Source of the DNA: Dehalococcoidia bacterium
GTDB taxonomy: Bacteria; Chloroflexota; Dehalococcoidia; JAUSIH01
Length of the DNA stretch: 53,157 nucleotides
Reading direction: 5' to 3'
Assembly (NCBI GenBank): GCA_030648205.1
Contig: JAUSIH010000109.1
Coordinates: 1 to 53,157, forward strand
Position numbers and translations under genes: made by a program. Shown in pieces: positions 25,148 through 32,738 of the stretch; the first letter of the stretch is position 1, and every line of letters begins with the position of its first letter. Under the pieces are notes generated by a model, which saw only the letters and a program-made list of their open reading frames with translations, did not search any database and was not told the origin of the DNA.

Positions 25148-27099
25148 GACGGCGCCCCTGTCTCCCGGCCGGGCCACAGGGCCACGACGCCGCCCAGCAG
25201 GACAGTCAGTCCGCCGACCCATATCCACAGCACGAGCGGATTGACGAAGACGCGGAAGCTCGCCTTGTCCGCGTCATCCGCGTCCGCCAGCAGGACATAC
25301 AGGTCCTCCAGAGGAGTGGAGCGTAGGGCCACCTCGCTGACCGGCTGGTTCCAGCGGAAGTCAATGGAGCGCTGGGCCGCCAGCGTGTCAATGGGCGTTG
25401 TTGTATTGCCGTCATAGACGGTGAGGGTCGCCGTGGTGACAAGCTTGCTTCCCGTCAGTTTGTCGGATTTCCCGTCGTAGCGCAGACGGTACGTGCCCAG
25501 GCGCATCTCGTCACCTTTGGACAGGGTGGCATCCGTCGTGAGCTGGTAGAAGGACGAGCCGACGACGCCCAGGGCCACGAGCACGATGCCCAGGTGGACG
25601 ATGTACCCGCCATAGCGCGGGCGATTGGACATGATGAGCCGCGCGAAGGCCAGAGGCCAGATTTCGGCGAATGTCTGGCGGCGCAGCGCCGTGCCGCGCA
25701 CCCACTCCTGCGCGATGACTCCGACCACCAGGATGCACGCGCCGACGGCGACAACGGCGACCGGCTGTCTGACGCCAAGGAGTAGCAGCGCCCCCGCGCC
25801 CAGGAGCGCGGCGCCCAGAGGGACAGCCAAGTTGCGCGCCAGGTACGAAGGCGTCGCCTTCCGCCAGCTTATCAGCGGCGCGATGCCCATCAGGCCGACA
25901 AGGCCCAGGAAGAGCGGCCCGTTCACCTGGTTGAAGAACGGCGCGCCCACCGTCACCTTGACGCCGCGCACGGCCTCGGAAACAAGCGGGAAGAGGGTCC
26001 CCCAGAACGTGGCGAAGGCCACGGCTATAAACAGCAGGTTATTCAGAAGGAATGCGGCCTCGCGGGAGAGCGCTGACTCCAGTGTGTTTTCGCTGCGGAG
26101 CATGGGCAGGCGGTACACCAGCAGCGCGGCGCTCACGCCTACCGAGCCGAGGATGAAGCCCAGGTACAGGGGAGCAAAAGCGTTCGAGGCAAAGGAGTGG
26201 ACGGAGGATAGCACGCCGCTCCGGTCCAGGAACGTGCCCAGCATGGACAGGCCGAAAGCGGCGATAATGAGCACCATGTTCCAGACCTTGAGCATGCCCC
26301 GGCGCTTCTGGATGACGATGGAGTGGACGAATGCGGTGCCCACGAGCCAGGGCATGAGCGCGGAGTTCTCCACCGGGTCCCAGCCCCAGTAGCCGCCCCA
26401 GCCGAGCACCCCGTAGGCCCACGCGGAGCCGAGAAGCAGGCCCATGCCCGTGACCAGCCACGCCACGATGGCCCATTTGCGCACGCTGTCAATCCACTCG
26501 TTGCCGAGCCGTCCCGACGCCAGCGCGCCCACGGCGAACGCGAAGGGGATGGTCCAAGAGATGAATCCCGTCATCTGCGCGGGCGGATGGATGACCATCC
26601 AGCGCGTTTCAAGCAAGGGGTTCAGGCCCTGGCCGTCCGGAGGGACGAAGGGGAGAAGATGGAAAGGGTTTGCCGTGAACGTCATCATGGCGATGAAGAA
26701 GAGCTCGACGACGGCGATGGTGGCGATGACGTACGGCATCAGAGCCCTGTCGCGGCGCCAATGCAGGAGCACGGCCACGGCCCCGAACAGCGAGAGTGCC
26801 CACGCCAGCCACAGGAGGGACCCTTCGTTCCCCGCCCACAGCGAGGCGAACAGGTAGCTCAGAGGAAGATCGCGGCTGCTGAAGCCGGCCACGTACTTCA
26901 CCTGGAAGCTGTTGGTGACGAGCAGATACCAGAGGCTGACCGCCGCGAACGTCAATAGCAGCGTGATCGCCAGCAGGCCGTTGCGGGCGCTAACGACTAG
27001 CTCTGGCCGATTGCGGCGCGCGCCAATGATGGCCGCGGGCGCGCTATAGAGACCCAAAGCGAACGAAAGGAGGAGGGCAACGTATCCGAGGTCAGCCAC
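25144..27099 (-). CDS. ccmF: CcmF, cytochrome c haem ligation protein
   Basis: 651 residues, the usual CcmF size, with about 14-15 membrane helices. The haem-facing WWD domain reads GWGGYWGWDPVENSALMPWL (residues ~235-254); conserved flanking histidines are visible (MVIHPPAQMTG, TAFVHSIVIQKRRGM and YIVHLGIVLV). CcmF, with CcmH/I, ligates haem to the CxxCH of apocytochrome c. It is the first gene of the minus-strand ccm operon; GTG 27099 follows GGGCGGGAA. Confidence 0.93.
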   Translation of the reverse strand: MADLGYVALLLSFALGLYSAPAAIIGARRNRPELVVSARNGLLAITLLLTFAAVSLWYLLVTNSFQVKYVAGFSSRDLPLSYLFASLWAGNEGSLLWLAWALSLFGAVAVLLHWRRDRALMPYVIATIAVVELFFIAMMTFTANPFHLLPFVPPDGQGLNPLLETRWMVIHPPAQMTGFISWTIPFAFAVGALASGRLGNEWIDSVRKWAIVAWLVTGMGLLLGSAWAYGVLGWGGYWGWDPVENSALMPWLVGTAFVHSIVIQKRRGMLKVWNMVLIIAAFGLSMLGTFLDRSGVLSSVHSFASNAFAPLYLGFILGSVGVSAALLVYRLPMLRSENTLESALSREAAFLLNNLLFIAVAFATFWGTLFPLVSEAVRGVKVTVGAPFFNQVNGPLFLGLVGLMGIAPLISWRKATPSYLARNLAVPLGAALLGAGALLLLGVRQPVAVVAVGACILVVGVIAQEWVRGTALRRQTFAEIWPLAFARLIMSNRPRYGGYIVHLGIVLVALGVVGSSFYQLTTDATLSKGDEMRLGTYRLRYDGKSDKLTGSKLVTTATLTVYDGNTTTPIDTLAAQRSIDFRWNQPVSEVALRSTPLEDLYVLLADADDADKASFRVFVNPLVLWIWVGGLTVLLGGVVALWPGRETGAPS

Positions 27100-27310
27100 G
27101 GATTCCCGCCCCTTGTATCCTATGGAGAACAGAAGACCTGACGAAACGAAGCACGCTAACGAAAAGGATACACCGCGACGACGGTCTCCGCAAGCGCAGC
27201 GGGCCAGACCGGCGCCGCTGGGCCCTTCGCGGGAGTGCGGTTCCGTGCTAAGCTAGCATAAGTGACGAAGCGTCCAGGCGTTCGGAGCGCCGCCTGCCAG
27301 GGGAGGGACC

Positions 27311-27880
27311 ATGAAAGACATCAAGCCTCGGGTGCCGCCTGATCAATACGTGACCACCAAGTTCCCCGTCCTCACGTACGGCGCAACGCCGCGGATTGCA
27401 GCGAAGGACTGGCGGCTCGTGCTGTCGGGCCTGGTGGCCCGGCCCATTGAGCTGACCTGGGAGCAGTTCCAGGCGCTGCCCAGCATCAGGTGCGCCGCGG
27501 ACTTCCATTGTGTCACCGGCTGGAGCCGGCTCAACAACGAGTGGGAGGGCGTCAGCTTCAGGGAAATCGCAGGGCTGGCGCAGCCGCGGCCTGAAGCGCG
27601 CTTCGTGGCGGTGGGCTGCTACGGAGGCTACACCACCAACATGGACTTGGTGGCCCTGATGGACGATGATGTCTTGTTGGCCTGCCGGCACGACGGACTC
27701 GACCTGCCCGCGGAGCACGGCGGGCCCGTGCGCCTGATAGTGCCCAAGCGCTATGCATGGAAGAGCGCCAAATGGGTGCATGTGCTTGAGTTCCTGACCG
27801 AGGACCGGCCTGGTTTTTGGGAGACACACGGCTACCACAACGTTGCGGACCCGTGGCGGGAAGAGCGGTATTCGGGATAA
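27311..27880 (+). CDS. Molybdopterin-dependent oxidoreductase, sulfite-oxidase fold (short, MsrP/YedY-like)
   Basis: 189 residues: only the molybdopterin-binding domain of the sulfite oxidase family. FHCVTGWSRLNNEWEGV (from residue ~60) holds the cysteine that ligates molybdenum, and GGPVRLIVPKRYAWKSAKWV is a family landmark. There is no Tat signal, haem domain or dimerisation domain, so it is probably a cytoplasmic YedY-like reductase or oxidase of unknown substrate. A clear GGGGAGGGA ribosome site precedes ATG 27311. It faces the ccm operon divergently. Confidence 0.85.
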   Translation: MKDIKPRVPPDQYVTTKFPVLTYGATPRIAAKDWRLVLSGLVARPIELTWEQFQALPSIRCAADFHCVTGWSRLNNEWEGVSFREIAGLAQPRPEARFVAVGCYGGYTTNMDLVALMDDDVLLACRHDGLDLPAEHGGPVRLIVPKRYAWKSAKWVHVLEFLTEDRPGFWETHGYHNVADPWREERYSG

Positions 27881-27881
27881 C

Positions 27882-27912
27882 AAAAGGCCGCAGCCTCAAG
27901 GGGCTGCGGCCT
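27882..27912 (-). terminator. Terminator for the small zinc-ribbon gene, possibly bidirectional
   Basis: AGGCCGCAGCC (27885-27895) pairs with its complement at 27902-27912 around a 6-nt loop. On the minus strand the stem is followed by TTTTG, so it reads as a terminator for the minus-strand gene at 27950-28087. It also sits right after the plus-strand stop at 27880 and may block read-through from that side. Confidence 0.7.
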
Positions 27913-27949
27913 GGCCGCGGGCGCTTTCAGCCTGGCGCCGCGCTGCGGC

Positions 27950-28087
27950 TTACGCCTTGTTATGCGTTGGCTCCGCGGGTGTGTCCACCATGTAGCCGCA
28001 CTGGAGACACTCACGGTAAGACCCGTGTATATCCCGGTTCGCCGCCATGTCGCCCTTGCACCGGGGACATGCCTTGAAAAAGAGCAC
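27950..28087 (-). CDS. Tiny zinc-ribbon protein (45 aa)
   Basis: On the minus strand from GTG 28087 (AGGAG 9 nt upstream) to TAA 27950-27952. The peptide contains KACPRCKGDM and YRECLQCGYM, two CxxC pairs 17 residues apart that should bind one zinc, with a short disordered tail (TPAEPTHNKA). An alternative GTG at 28096 has its ribosome site too close. It ends before a good terminator and is divergent from hspR, so it looks like a genuine single-gene unit. Comparable one-zinc ribbons occur beside transcription and translation genes, but the function is unknown. Confidence 0.7.
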   Translation of the reverse strand: MLFFKACPRCKGDMAANRDIHGSYRECLQCGYMVDTPAEPTHNKA

Positions 28088-28165
28088 CGCGCTCACCTCC
28101 TGCCTCTTCCTCTGGTCCACGCCTTTGAGAGCACGCCAGAATTGATGCAGTCGAAATAATACTCT

Positions 28166-28194
28166 TTGACATGGTCTGTGTCAAGTGGTATCTT
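28166..28194 (+). promoter_or_regulatory. hspR-grpE-dnaK promoter with an overlapping HspR-type operator
   Basis: TTGACA (28166-28171), a 17-bp spacer and TATCTT (28189-28194) form a good housekeeping promoter. The -35 box is also the left arm of a perfect inverted repeat, TTGACA-N7-TGTCAA (28166-28184). HspR operators (HAIR elements) are inverted repeats of the CTTGA-type with a 7-nt spacer, so the dyad fits binding by the HspR encoded 100 nt downstream, which would cover the -35 region and block RNA polymerase. Confidence 0.65.
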
Positions 28195-28296
28195 AATCGT
28201 AGTCGTTGGCAAACATGCCGGTGGTGGGCAGGCCCTCCAAGGGCCGCCCGGCGCAAAGCATAGGGGCGGGAAAGCCGTTCCTGGCCGGGCGATTGG

Positions 28297-28671
28297 ATGT
28301 GCAGTATGGAAGAAGGTATCCGCGGCGTCTATATCATCAGCGTGGCCTCCCGGCTTCTCGCCATGCACCCGCAGACCCTGCGGAAATACGAGAGGCTCGG
28401 CCTGATAACTCCCAGCCGCACGCTGGGCATGCTCCGTTTGTACTCTGACCGGGACATGGAGCGGTTGCGGCTCATCAAGCACCTAGTAGAGAACGAAGAT
28501 CTGAACCTGGCCGGGGTGGAGTTGAGCCTTCAGATTTGGGACCGCCTCGTCACATTGCGAGAATCGCTCGCGGAGGCCGGCAATGGCAGAGACCTGCGTC
28601 GGGCGGTTGAAGAGCACTTGGATGGTATTTTTGAGCTTCTTGAGTCATCCGACGACAGCGAAGACCGATAA
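28297..28671 (+). CDS. hspR: HspR, MerR-family heat-shock repressor
   Basis: 124 residues from ATG 28297 (a second ATG at 28306 is equally possible; neither has a strong ribosome site). The MerR-type winged helix reads YIISVASRLLAMHPQTLRKY then ERLGLITPSR and RLYSDRDMERLRLI, with the coiled-coil helix after residue 75. The H-P-Q-T-L-R-K-Y-E motif is characteristic of HspR. It heads the grpE-dnaK operon and probably represses it with DnaK as co-repressor, as shown in actinobacteria. Confidence 0.88.
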   Translation: MCSMEEGIRGVYIISVASRLLAMHPQTLRKYERLGLITPSRTLGMLRLYSDRDMERLRLIKHLVENEDLNLAGVELSLQIWDRLVTLRESLAEAGNGRDLRRAVEEHLDGIFELLESSDDSEDR

Positions 28672-28686
28672 CTACGAAGGAGCCTT

Positions 28687-29274
28687 ATGACTGCCAGTGA
28701 CCCGGGACAGCAAGAGCAGGAGGCCGCCGCCGCGGGGAGGCAGACGCAGTCTCCGGAAGGCGCAGCGTCGCCCACGGTGGAAAGCGTGCTGCGCGACAGG
28801 GATGAGCTAAAGAACATCCTTCTGCGCACTCAGGCTGATTTTAGCAACTATCGCAAGCGCATGGAGCAGGAGAGGGAGGAGGCGCGGCGCATGGTCGCTG
28901 CGGGAATCCTCGTCGTCTTGCTCCCTGCGCTGGACGATCTGGACAGGACCATGGCCAACATGCCCCCGGCGGTGGCGCAATCTCCCTGGGGCGAAGGCCT
29001 GGGCCTGGCGCAACGGAAGTTACAGAGCGTCCTGGAGGGCGCAGGGCTGAAGCCCATCGAGGCGGGGGGCAAGGCGTTCGACCCGTGGGAGCACGAGGCC
29101 GTCATGTATGATGAGACGGGAGAGCACGCGGAGGGGAAAGTAGTCCAGGTCGTGCGAGCCGGTTACAAACTGCAGGGGCGGGTGCTTCGGCCTGCCCAGG
29201 TTGTCGTCGCCCGGAGGCCGGAAAAAGCGGAGGCGCCCGCGCCTGACACTCGTAACGAGACCAAAGGAGGCTAG
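28687..29274 (+). CDS. grpE: GrpE, nucleotide-exchange factor of DnaK
   Basis: 195 residues: a disordered Gln/Glu/Ala-rich N-terminus (to ~35), a long helix with [20 protein letters not shown], and the C-terminal beta domain with [13 protein letters not shown] and [16 protein letters not shown], all GrpE hallmarks. The ATG at 28687 follows GAAGGAG, 15 nt after hspR. It lies 8 nt before dnaK. Confidence 0.93.
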   Translation: MTASDPGQQEQEAAAAGRQTQSPEGAASPTVESVLRDRDELKNILLRTQADFSNYRKRMEQEREEARRMVAAGILVVLLPALDDLDRTMANMPPAVAQSPWGEGLGLAQRKLQSVLEGAGLKPIEAGGKAFDPWEHEAVMYDETGEHAEGKVVQVVRAGYKLQGRVLRPAQVVVARRPEKAEAPAPDTRNETKGG

Positions 29275-29282
29275 CAATATTT

Positions 29283-31217
29283 ATGGCAAAGGTTATTGGC
29301 ATTGATCTCGGCACCACCCTCTCCGTCGTGGCCGTTGTAGAGGGGGGCGAGCCGAACGTTATCGAAAACGCGGAGGGGGCCCGTCTGACCCCGTCCGTCG
29401 TCGCCGTCAATCCCAAGACGGGGGAGCGGTACGTGGGCCTTCTGGCAAGGCGTCAGGCTATCACCAACCCGGAGAACACCGTTTTCTCCGTGAAGCGCCT
29501 CATGGGCCGCAAGTACGACGACCGCGAGGTGCAGGAGGCGATGAAGCGGCTGCCTTACAAAGTGGTGAAGGCCGCCAACGGCGACGCGCATGTGGTGATG
29601 GGCGACCGGGCGTACTCGCCGCCGGAGGTCTCGGCCATGGTCCTGCAGAAGCTGAAGGCGGACGCCGAAGCCAGGCTGGGGGAGAAGATTACGCAGGCGG
29701 TCATCACCGTTCCCGCGTATTTCAACGACGCCCAGCGACAGGCCACAAAGGACGCGGGCAAGATTGCCGGCCTGGAGGTCCTGCGCATCATCAACGAGCC
29801 GACCGCCTCGGCTCTGGCGTTCGGGCTGGACAAGAAAAAGAAGAAGGACATGACGGTTGCCGTCTTCGACCTGGGCGGCGGCACATTCGATGTCTCCGTC
29901 CTCACCATCGGCGAGGGCGTCTTCGAGGTCAAGTCCACATCCGGCGATACGTATCTGGGCGGCGACGACTTCGACCAGAAGATCATGGACTGGCTGGTGG
30001 ACGAGTTCCGACGGGAGAGCGGCATAGACCTGCGCAAGGACCGGATGGCCCTGCAGCGCCTCAAGGAGGCGGGTGAGAAGGCCAAGATCGAGAAGTCCTC
30101 ACAGGCGCAGACGGAGATAAACCTGCCCATCATCACAGCCGACGCCAGAGGGCCCAAGCACCTCGTCAAGGACCTGAGCCGCGCCAAGCTGGAGCAGCTC
30201 TGCGCCGACCTGATTGAGCGGCTGGAGCAGCCGTGCCGCCGCGCTCTGGAGGACGCCAAGCTCCAACCTCATCAGATTGACGAGGCCATCCTCGTGGGCG
30301 GCATGAGCCGGATGCCCGCCGTCCAGCGGAAGGCGGCGGAGATATTCGGCAAGGAGCCGAGCAAGTCGGTCAACCCGGACGAGGCGGTTGCCCAGGGCGC
30401 CGCCATCCAGGCGGCCGTGCTCAAAGGTGATGTAAAGGATATCCTGCTGCTGGACGTGACGCCGCTCACTCTGGGCGTGGAGACCCTGGGCGGCGTGGTG
30501 ACAGCCCTCATCCCGCGCAACTCCACGGTCCCGACGTCCAAGTCCGAGACGTTTACGACGGCAGCCGACGGGCAGCCCAGCGTGGAGATCCACATCGTGC
30601 AGGGGGAACGGCCCCTGGCGCGGGAGACCAAGTCCTTGGCCCGCTTCATTCTGGACGGCATTCTGCCGGCGCCGCGGGGCGTGCCGAAGGTTGAGGTCAC
30701 CTTTGACATAGACGCGAACGGCATTTTGAACGTGCGGGCGCGGGACACGGGCACGGGGCGTGAACAGAAGGTGATCGTCCAGCCCTCCTCTGGTCTTTCC
30801 AAGGACCAGATTGAGAACATGGTCAAGGAGGCCGAGACGCATGCGGATGCGGACAAGCGCCAGCGCGAGGAGGTGGAGGCCATCAACCAGGCCGACTCGC
30901 TGGCCTACAGCGCCGAGAAGCTGCTGCGCGAGCAGGGCGACAAGGTGCCCGCCCACCTGAAAGCGGACCTTGAGAAACAGGTCAGCGAGGTGAAGCAGGC
31001 CGTACAGGCCAAAGACGCCGCCAAAGCGCGGCAGGCTTCGGCGACGCTGTCCGCGACGCTGCAGCAGGTCGGACAGGCCGTGTACAGCCAGGCGCAGGGA
31101 CAGGCGGGGGCCGGCCCGGCGGGCTCGGGCGGTCCGGAGAAGCCGCCGAAGGGCGGCCCTGCGGGACCTGGCGAGTCCGGGTCCGGCGCCGTGGAGGGTG
31201 AGTTCCGAGAGGTCTAG
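29283..31217 (+). CDS. dnaK: DnaK, Hsp70 chaperone
   Basis: 644 residues, full length. ATPase domain landmarks are [11 protein letters not shown] (residues 6-16), [40 protein letters not shown] and [11 protein letters not shown]. The substrate domain includes [17 protein letters not shown] and the C-terminus is Gly/Pro-rich ending EGEFREV. The first loop has L-S where many DnaKs have N-S (GTTLSVV), a variant also seen in second DnaK copies. The gene is followed by a terminator; no dnaJ is present, so the co-chaperone must be encoded elsewhere. Confidence 0.96.
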   Translation: MAKVIGIDLGTTLSVVAVVEGGEPNVIENAEGARLTPSVVAVNPKTGERYVGLLARRQAITNPENTVFSVKRLMGRKYDDREVQEAMKRLPYKVVKAANGDAHVVMGDRAYSPPEVSAMVLQKLKADAEARLGEKITQAVITVPAYFNDAQRQATKDAGKIAGLEVLRIINEPTASALAFGLDKKKKKDMTVAVFDLGGGTFDVSVLTIGEGVFEVKSTSGDTYLGGDDFDQKIMDWLVDEFRRESGIDLRKDRMALQRLKEAGEKAKIEKSSQAQTEINLPIITADARGPKHLVKDLSRAKLEQLCADLIERLEQPCRRALEDAKLQPHQIDEAILVGGMSRMPAVQRKAAEIFGKEPSKSVNPDEAVAQGAAIQAAVLKGDVKDILLLDVTPLTLGVETLGGVVTALIPRNSTVPTSKSETFTTAADGQPSVEIHIVQGERPLARETKSLARFILDGILPAPRGVPKVEVTFDIDANGILNVRARDTGTGREQKVIVQPSSGLSKDQIENMVKEAETHADADKRQREEVEAINQADSLAYSAEKLLREQGDKVPAHLKADLEKQVSEVKQAVQAKDAAKARQASATLSATLQQVGQAVYSQAQGQAGAGPAGSGGPEKPPKGGPAGPGESGSGAVEGEFREV

Positions 31218-31232
31218 ATCAATAGCGCGAAA

Positions 31233-31275
31233 GGTGGCGTCCGTAGTCAAACGAACCTGCGGGCGCCACTTTTTT
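31233..31275 (+). terminator. Terminator of the hspR-grpE-dnaK operon
   Basis: GTGGCGTCCG (31234-31243) pairs with CGGGCGCCAC (31260-31269), with one G-U pair, around a 16-nt loop, followed by six T residues. It starts 16 nt after the dnaK stop. Confidence 0.8.
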
Positions 31276-31378
31276 GCGCGGAAAAGGCTGGGCAATCACC
31301 CAAGCGGTCTCCATCTATTTACCAAAAGGGTCTTAAACATCTTTTAATAAACTGGCCCGCGATAGATGTGCAAATGGC

Positions 31379-31407
31379 TTGACAACCATAGGCATTGGTG
31401 CTAAAAC
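31379..31407 (+). promoter_or_regulatory. Strong promoter of an unassigned transcription unit
   Basis: TTGACA (31379-31384), 17 bp and TAAAAC (31402-31407), in an AT-rich context after the dnaK terminator. No large gene follows; the unit runs into two terminators at 31551 and 31722, so it appears to make a short RNA. Confidence 0.55.
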
Positions 31408-31413
31408 AGACTC

Positions 31414-31589
31414 AAACCAAGTATATATGAAACGCCTAGAAACGCCGCAGTCGGTGGCCTTGAAACATCCCGCGAGGGAGGGTTTACCCCGTACCTTTTG
31501 TGGGAAGAAGGCGCGTAGTCTGGGTGGCCTCAACGTAGCGCGCAGCAGATATGGAAGGGTGTAACTTGAAACCCCTTCCATTATTTTTT
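31414..31589 (+). ncRNA. Candidate structured small RNA or leader (~175 nt)
   Basis: The stretch between the promoter at 31379 and the intrinsic terminator at 31551-31589 has no credible reading frame but has RNA-like features. There is a TCCC-GCGA-GGGA hairpin with a GNRA tetraloop (about 31468-31479), a repeated GGTGGCCT (31454 and 31523 regions), and the terminator itself. I could not match it to 6S RNA, RNase P, SRP RNA, tmRNA or a riboswitch class I know. It might be an independent small RNA, or an attenuating leader for the 12-codon frame downstream. The 5' end is inferred from the promoter. Confidence 0.4.
31551..31589 (+). terminator. First terminator of the short transcription unit
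   Basis: ATGGAAGGG (31551-31559) and CCCTTCCAT (31573-31581) form a 9-bp stem with a 13-nt loop, followed by TATTTTTT. Transcripts from 31379 would end here unless read through. Confidence 0.75.
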
Positions 31590-31664
31590 GCCTGCGAAAA
31601 GACGCTTGTTCCGCCCCACCGGGGGTTTGTTGCGGAAGCCCGCAGAAAGGGGGTGACACGAAAG

Positions 31665-31703
31665 ATGTTTGCTAAGAAGGGCGGCGCCAAGCCCAAGAAG
31701 TAA
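31665..31703 (+). CDS. Possible 12-residue Lys-rich peptide
   Basis: ATG 31665 to TAA 31701-31703 encodes MFAKKGGAKPKK. AAAGGGGG lies 11-14 nt upstream. The frame is directly followed by one of the strongest terminators in the window (31722-31759) and preceded by another (31551-31589), so if it is translated it has its own short message. A basic peptide this small could bind RNA or membranes, but chance cannot be excluded without conservation data. Confidence 0.3.
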   Translation: MFAKKGGAKPKK

Positions 31704-31721
31704 GCGCTCGGCAACGAACGC

Positions 31722-31759
31722 AAAAGCGGAGGCCCCTTACACAAGGGGCCTCCGCTTTT
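31722..31759 (+). terminator. Very strong bidirectional terminator
   Basis: A perfect 17-bp stem: AAAAGCGGAGGCCCCTT (31722-31738) and its complement (31743-31759) around ACAC. It has T residues on the 3' side and A residues on the 5' side, so it can work on both strands. It closes the unit begun at 31379. Confidence 0.88.
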
Positions 31760-31819
31760 CATGTCGGAAACGCCTCGTATGCATGGCCGACAATTCCAAG
31801 TGTTGGAGGCCGTCTGCGG

Positions 31820-31825
31820 TATAAT
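31820..31825 (+). promoter_or_regulatory. Consensus -10 box before the 31885 gene
   Basis: TATAAT in a GCGGTATAATGCGG context, 60 nt before the coding start. The -35 region is weak (TTCCAA at 31795-31800), so an activator or another feature may help. This is the only perfect -10 hexamer I noted in an intergenic region. Confidence 0.45.
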
Positions 31826-31884
31826 GCGGGTGTAGGACTCTTAACGCAGAACTTCTCTCCACACACTACACTCAGGAGGTTATG

Positions 31885-32199
31885 ATGGTCCCTGTTCAGA
31901 GGGTTAGCAAGGCTCAGGCGCAGCAATGGCTCGGCACTGTGCCGGGAGACAAGGTCTTCTATTGCGTCAACGGCGAGGTTTACAACAACCTGCGCGACCT
32001 GAAGTCCGCTCTGGAGCGAATGCAGGACGGCCACTTCGTCTATCATGTCAATCCGGAGAAGAACGACTTCGGCAACTGGATCAGGGATGTCATAGGCGAC
32101 CAGAAGCTGGCCCAGGACATCCGTGGGTGCAAGACGCGGATTGAGGCCCTCGTCGTCGTAGATGGCCGGGTTGGCTTCCTGACCAAGCGCCTCAAATAG
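31885..32199 (+). CDS. Small conserved-looking protein, DUF5752-like
   Basis: 104 residues from ATG 31885, which sits five bases after AGGAGG; an ATG one codon earlier is too close to that site. Segments such as VFYCVNGEVYNNLRDLKSAL and the region ending DFGNWIRDVIGDQKLAQDI recall the DUF5752 family of small proteins of unknown role. No signal peptide, membrane segment or metal motif. It ends 1 nt before the convergent uspA gene. The family label is tentative. Confidence 0.6.
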   Translation: MVPVQRVSKAQAQQWLGTVPGDKVFYCVNGEVYNNLRDLKSALERMQDGHFVYHVNPEKNDFGNWIRDVIGDQKLAQDIRGCKTRIEALVVVDGRVGFLTKRLK

Positions 32200-32200
32200 C

Positions 32201-32665
32201 CTAAGCCTGGTCCTCCCCGACGCCGCGAATGACCAGGACAGGCACTCGCGCCCGGTGGGTCACATTGTCGCTGACGCTGCCCAGGAAGATGCCCGCGATG
32301 TGGCCCATGCCACTGCTTCCGACAGCGATCAGGTCGTACTTCTCCTTCTCGGCGATGGAGCAGATGAGCTCGGCGGGGCGTCCGTGTTCCATGCGGGTCT
32401 TGGGCTGGACGCCAGCGGCGGAAAGCCGCTCCTGCGTCATCTGAAGGGCTTTCTCTCCCACTTTCTCCAACTCTTCCGGGAAGATAGCGGCGGGGGAGAC
32501 CGTCATGCCGAGACCCGCCGCCGCCACCGTCGCAATGTAGCTGGTGTCCACCACGTGGATGACGGTGACTTCCGCGTCCGCTATCTTTTTGGTGAGAGCC
32601 GCGGTGTAGTCAGCGGCGTTGAGAGCGTAGACAGAGCCGTCGGTTGCCAGCAAGATTCGGAACAT
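32201..32665 (-). CDS. Universal stress protein, UspA family
   Basis: 154 residues. It begins RILLATDGSVYALNAADY and ends with the ATP-binding pattern G-S-S-G-M-G-H-I-x5-G-S-V-S (residues ~126-140), the G-2x-G-9x-G(S/T) motif of the nucleotide-binding USP subgroup. Likely a cytoplasmic dimer linked to stress or energy state. ATG 32665 has GAGGAAG upstream. It is separate from the CoA transferases that follow on the same strand. Confidence 0.9.
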   Translation of the reverse strand: MFRILLATDGSVYALNAADYTAALTKKIADAEVTVIHVVDTSYIATVAAAGLGMTVSPAAIFPEELEKVGEKALQMTQERLSAAGVQPKTRMEHGRPAELICSIAEKEKYDLIAVGSSGMGHIAGIFLGSVSDNVTHRARVPVLVIRGVGEDQA

Positions 32666-32738
32666 GGCATCTTCCTCCTGTGCTTCTTTCGTGCATCCAT
32701 GGCCTGGCCGGGAAGCGTCTCAAAGGTCTATCCAACTC

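Noticed and set aside
31414-31589. Assignment of the short transcript to 6S RNA, tmRNA, SRP RNA or RNase P RNA
   Set aside because: I could not find the closing stems, tag reading frame, CCA end or conserved motifs of any of these classes.
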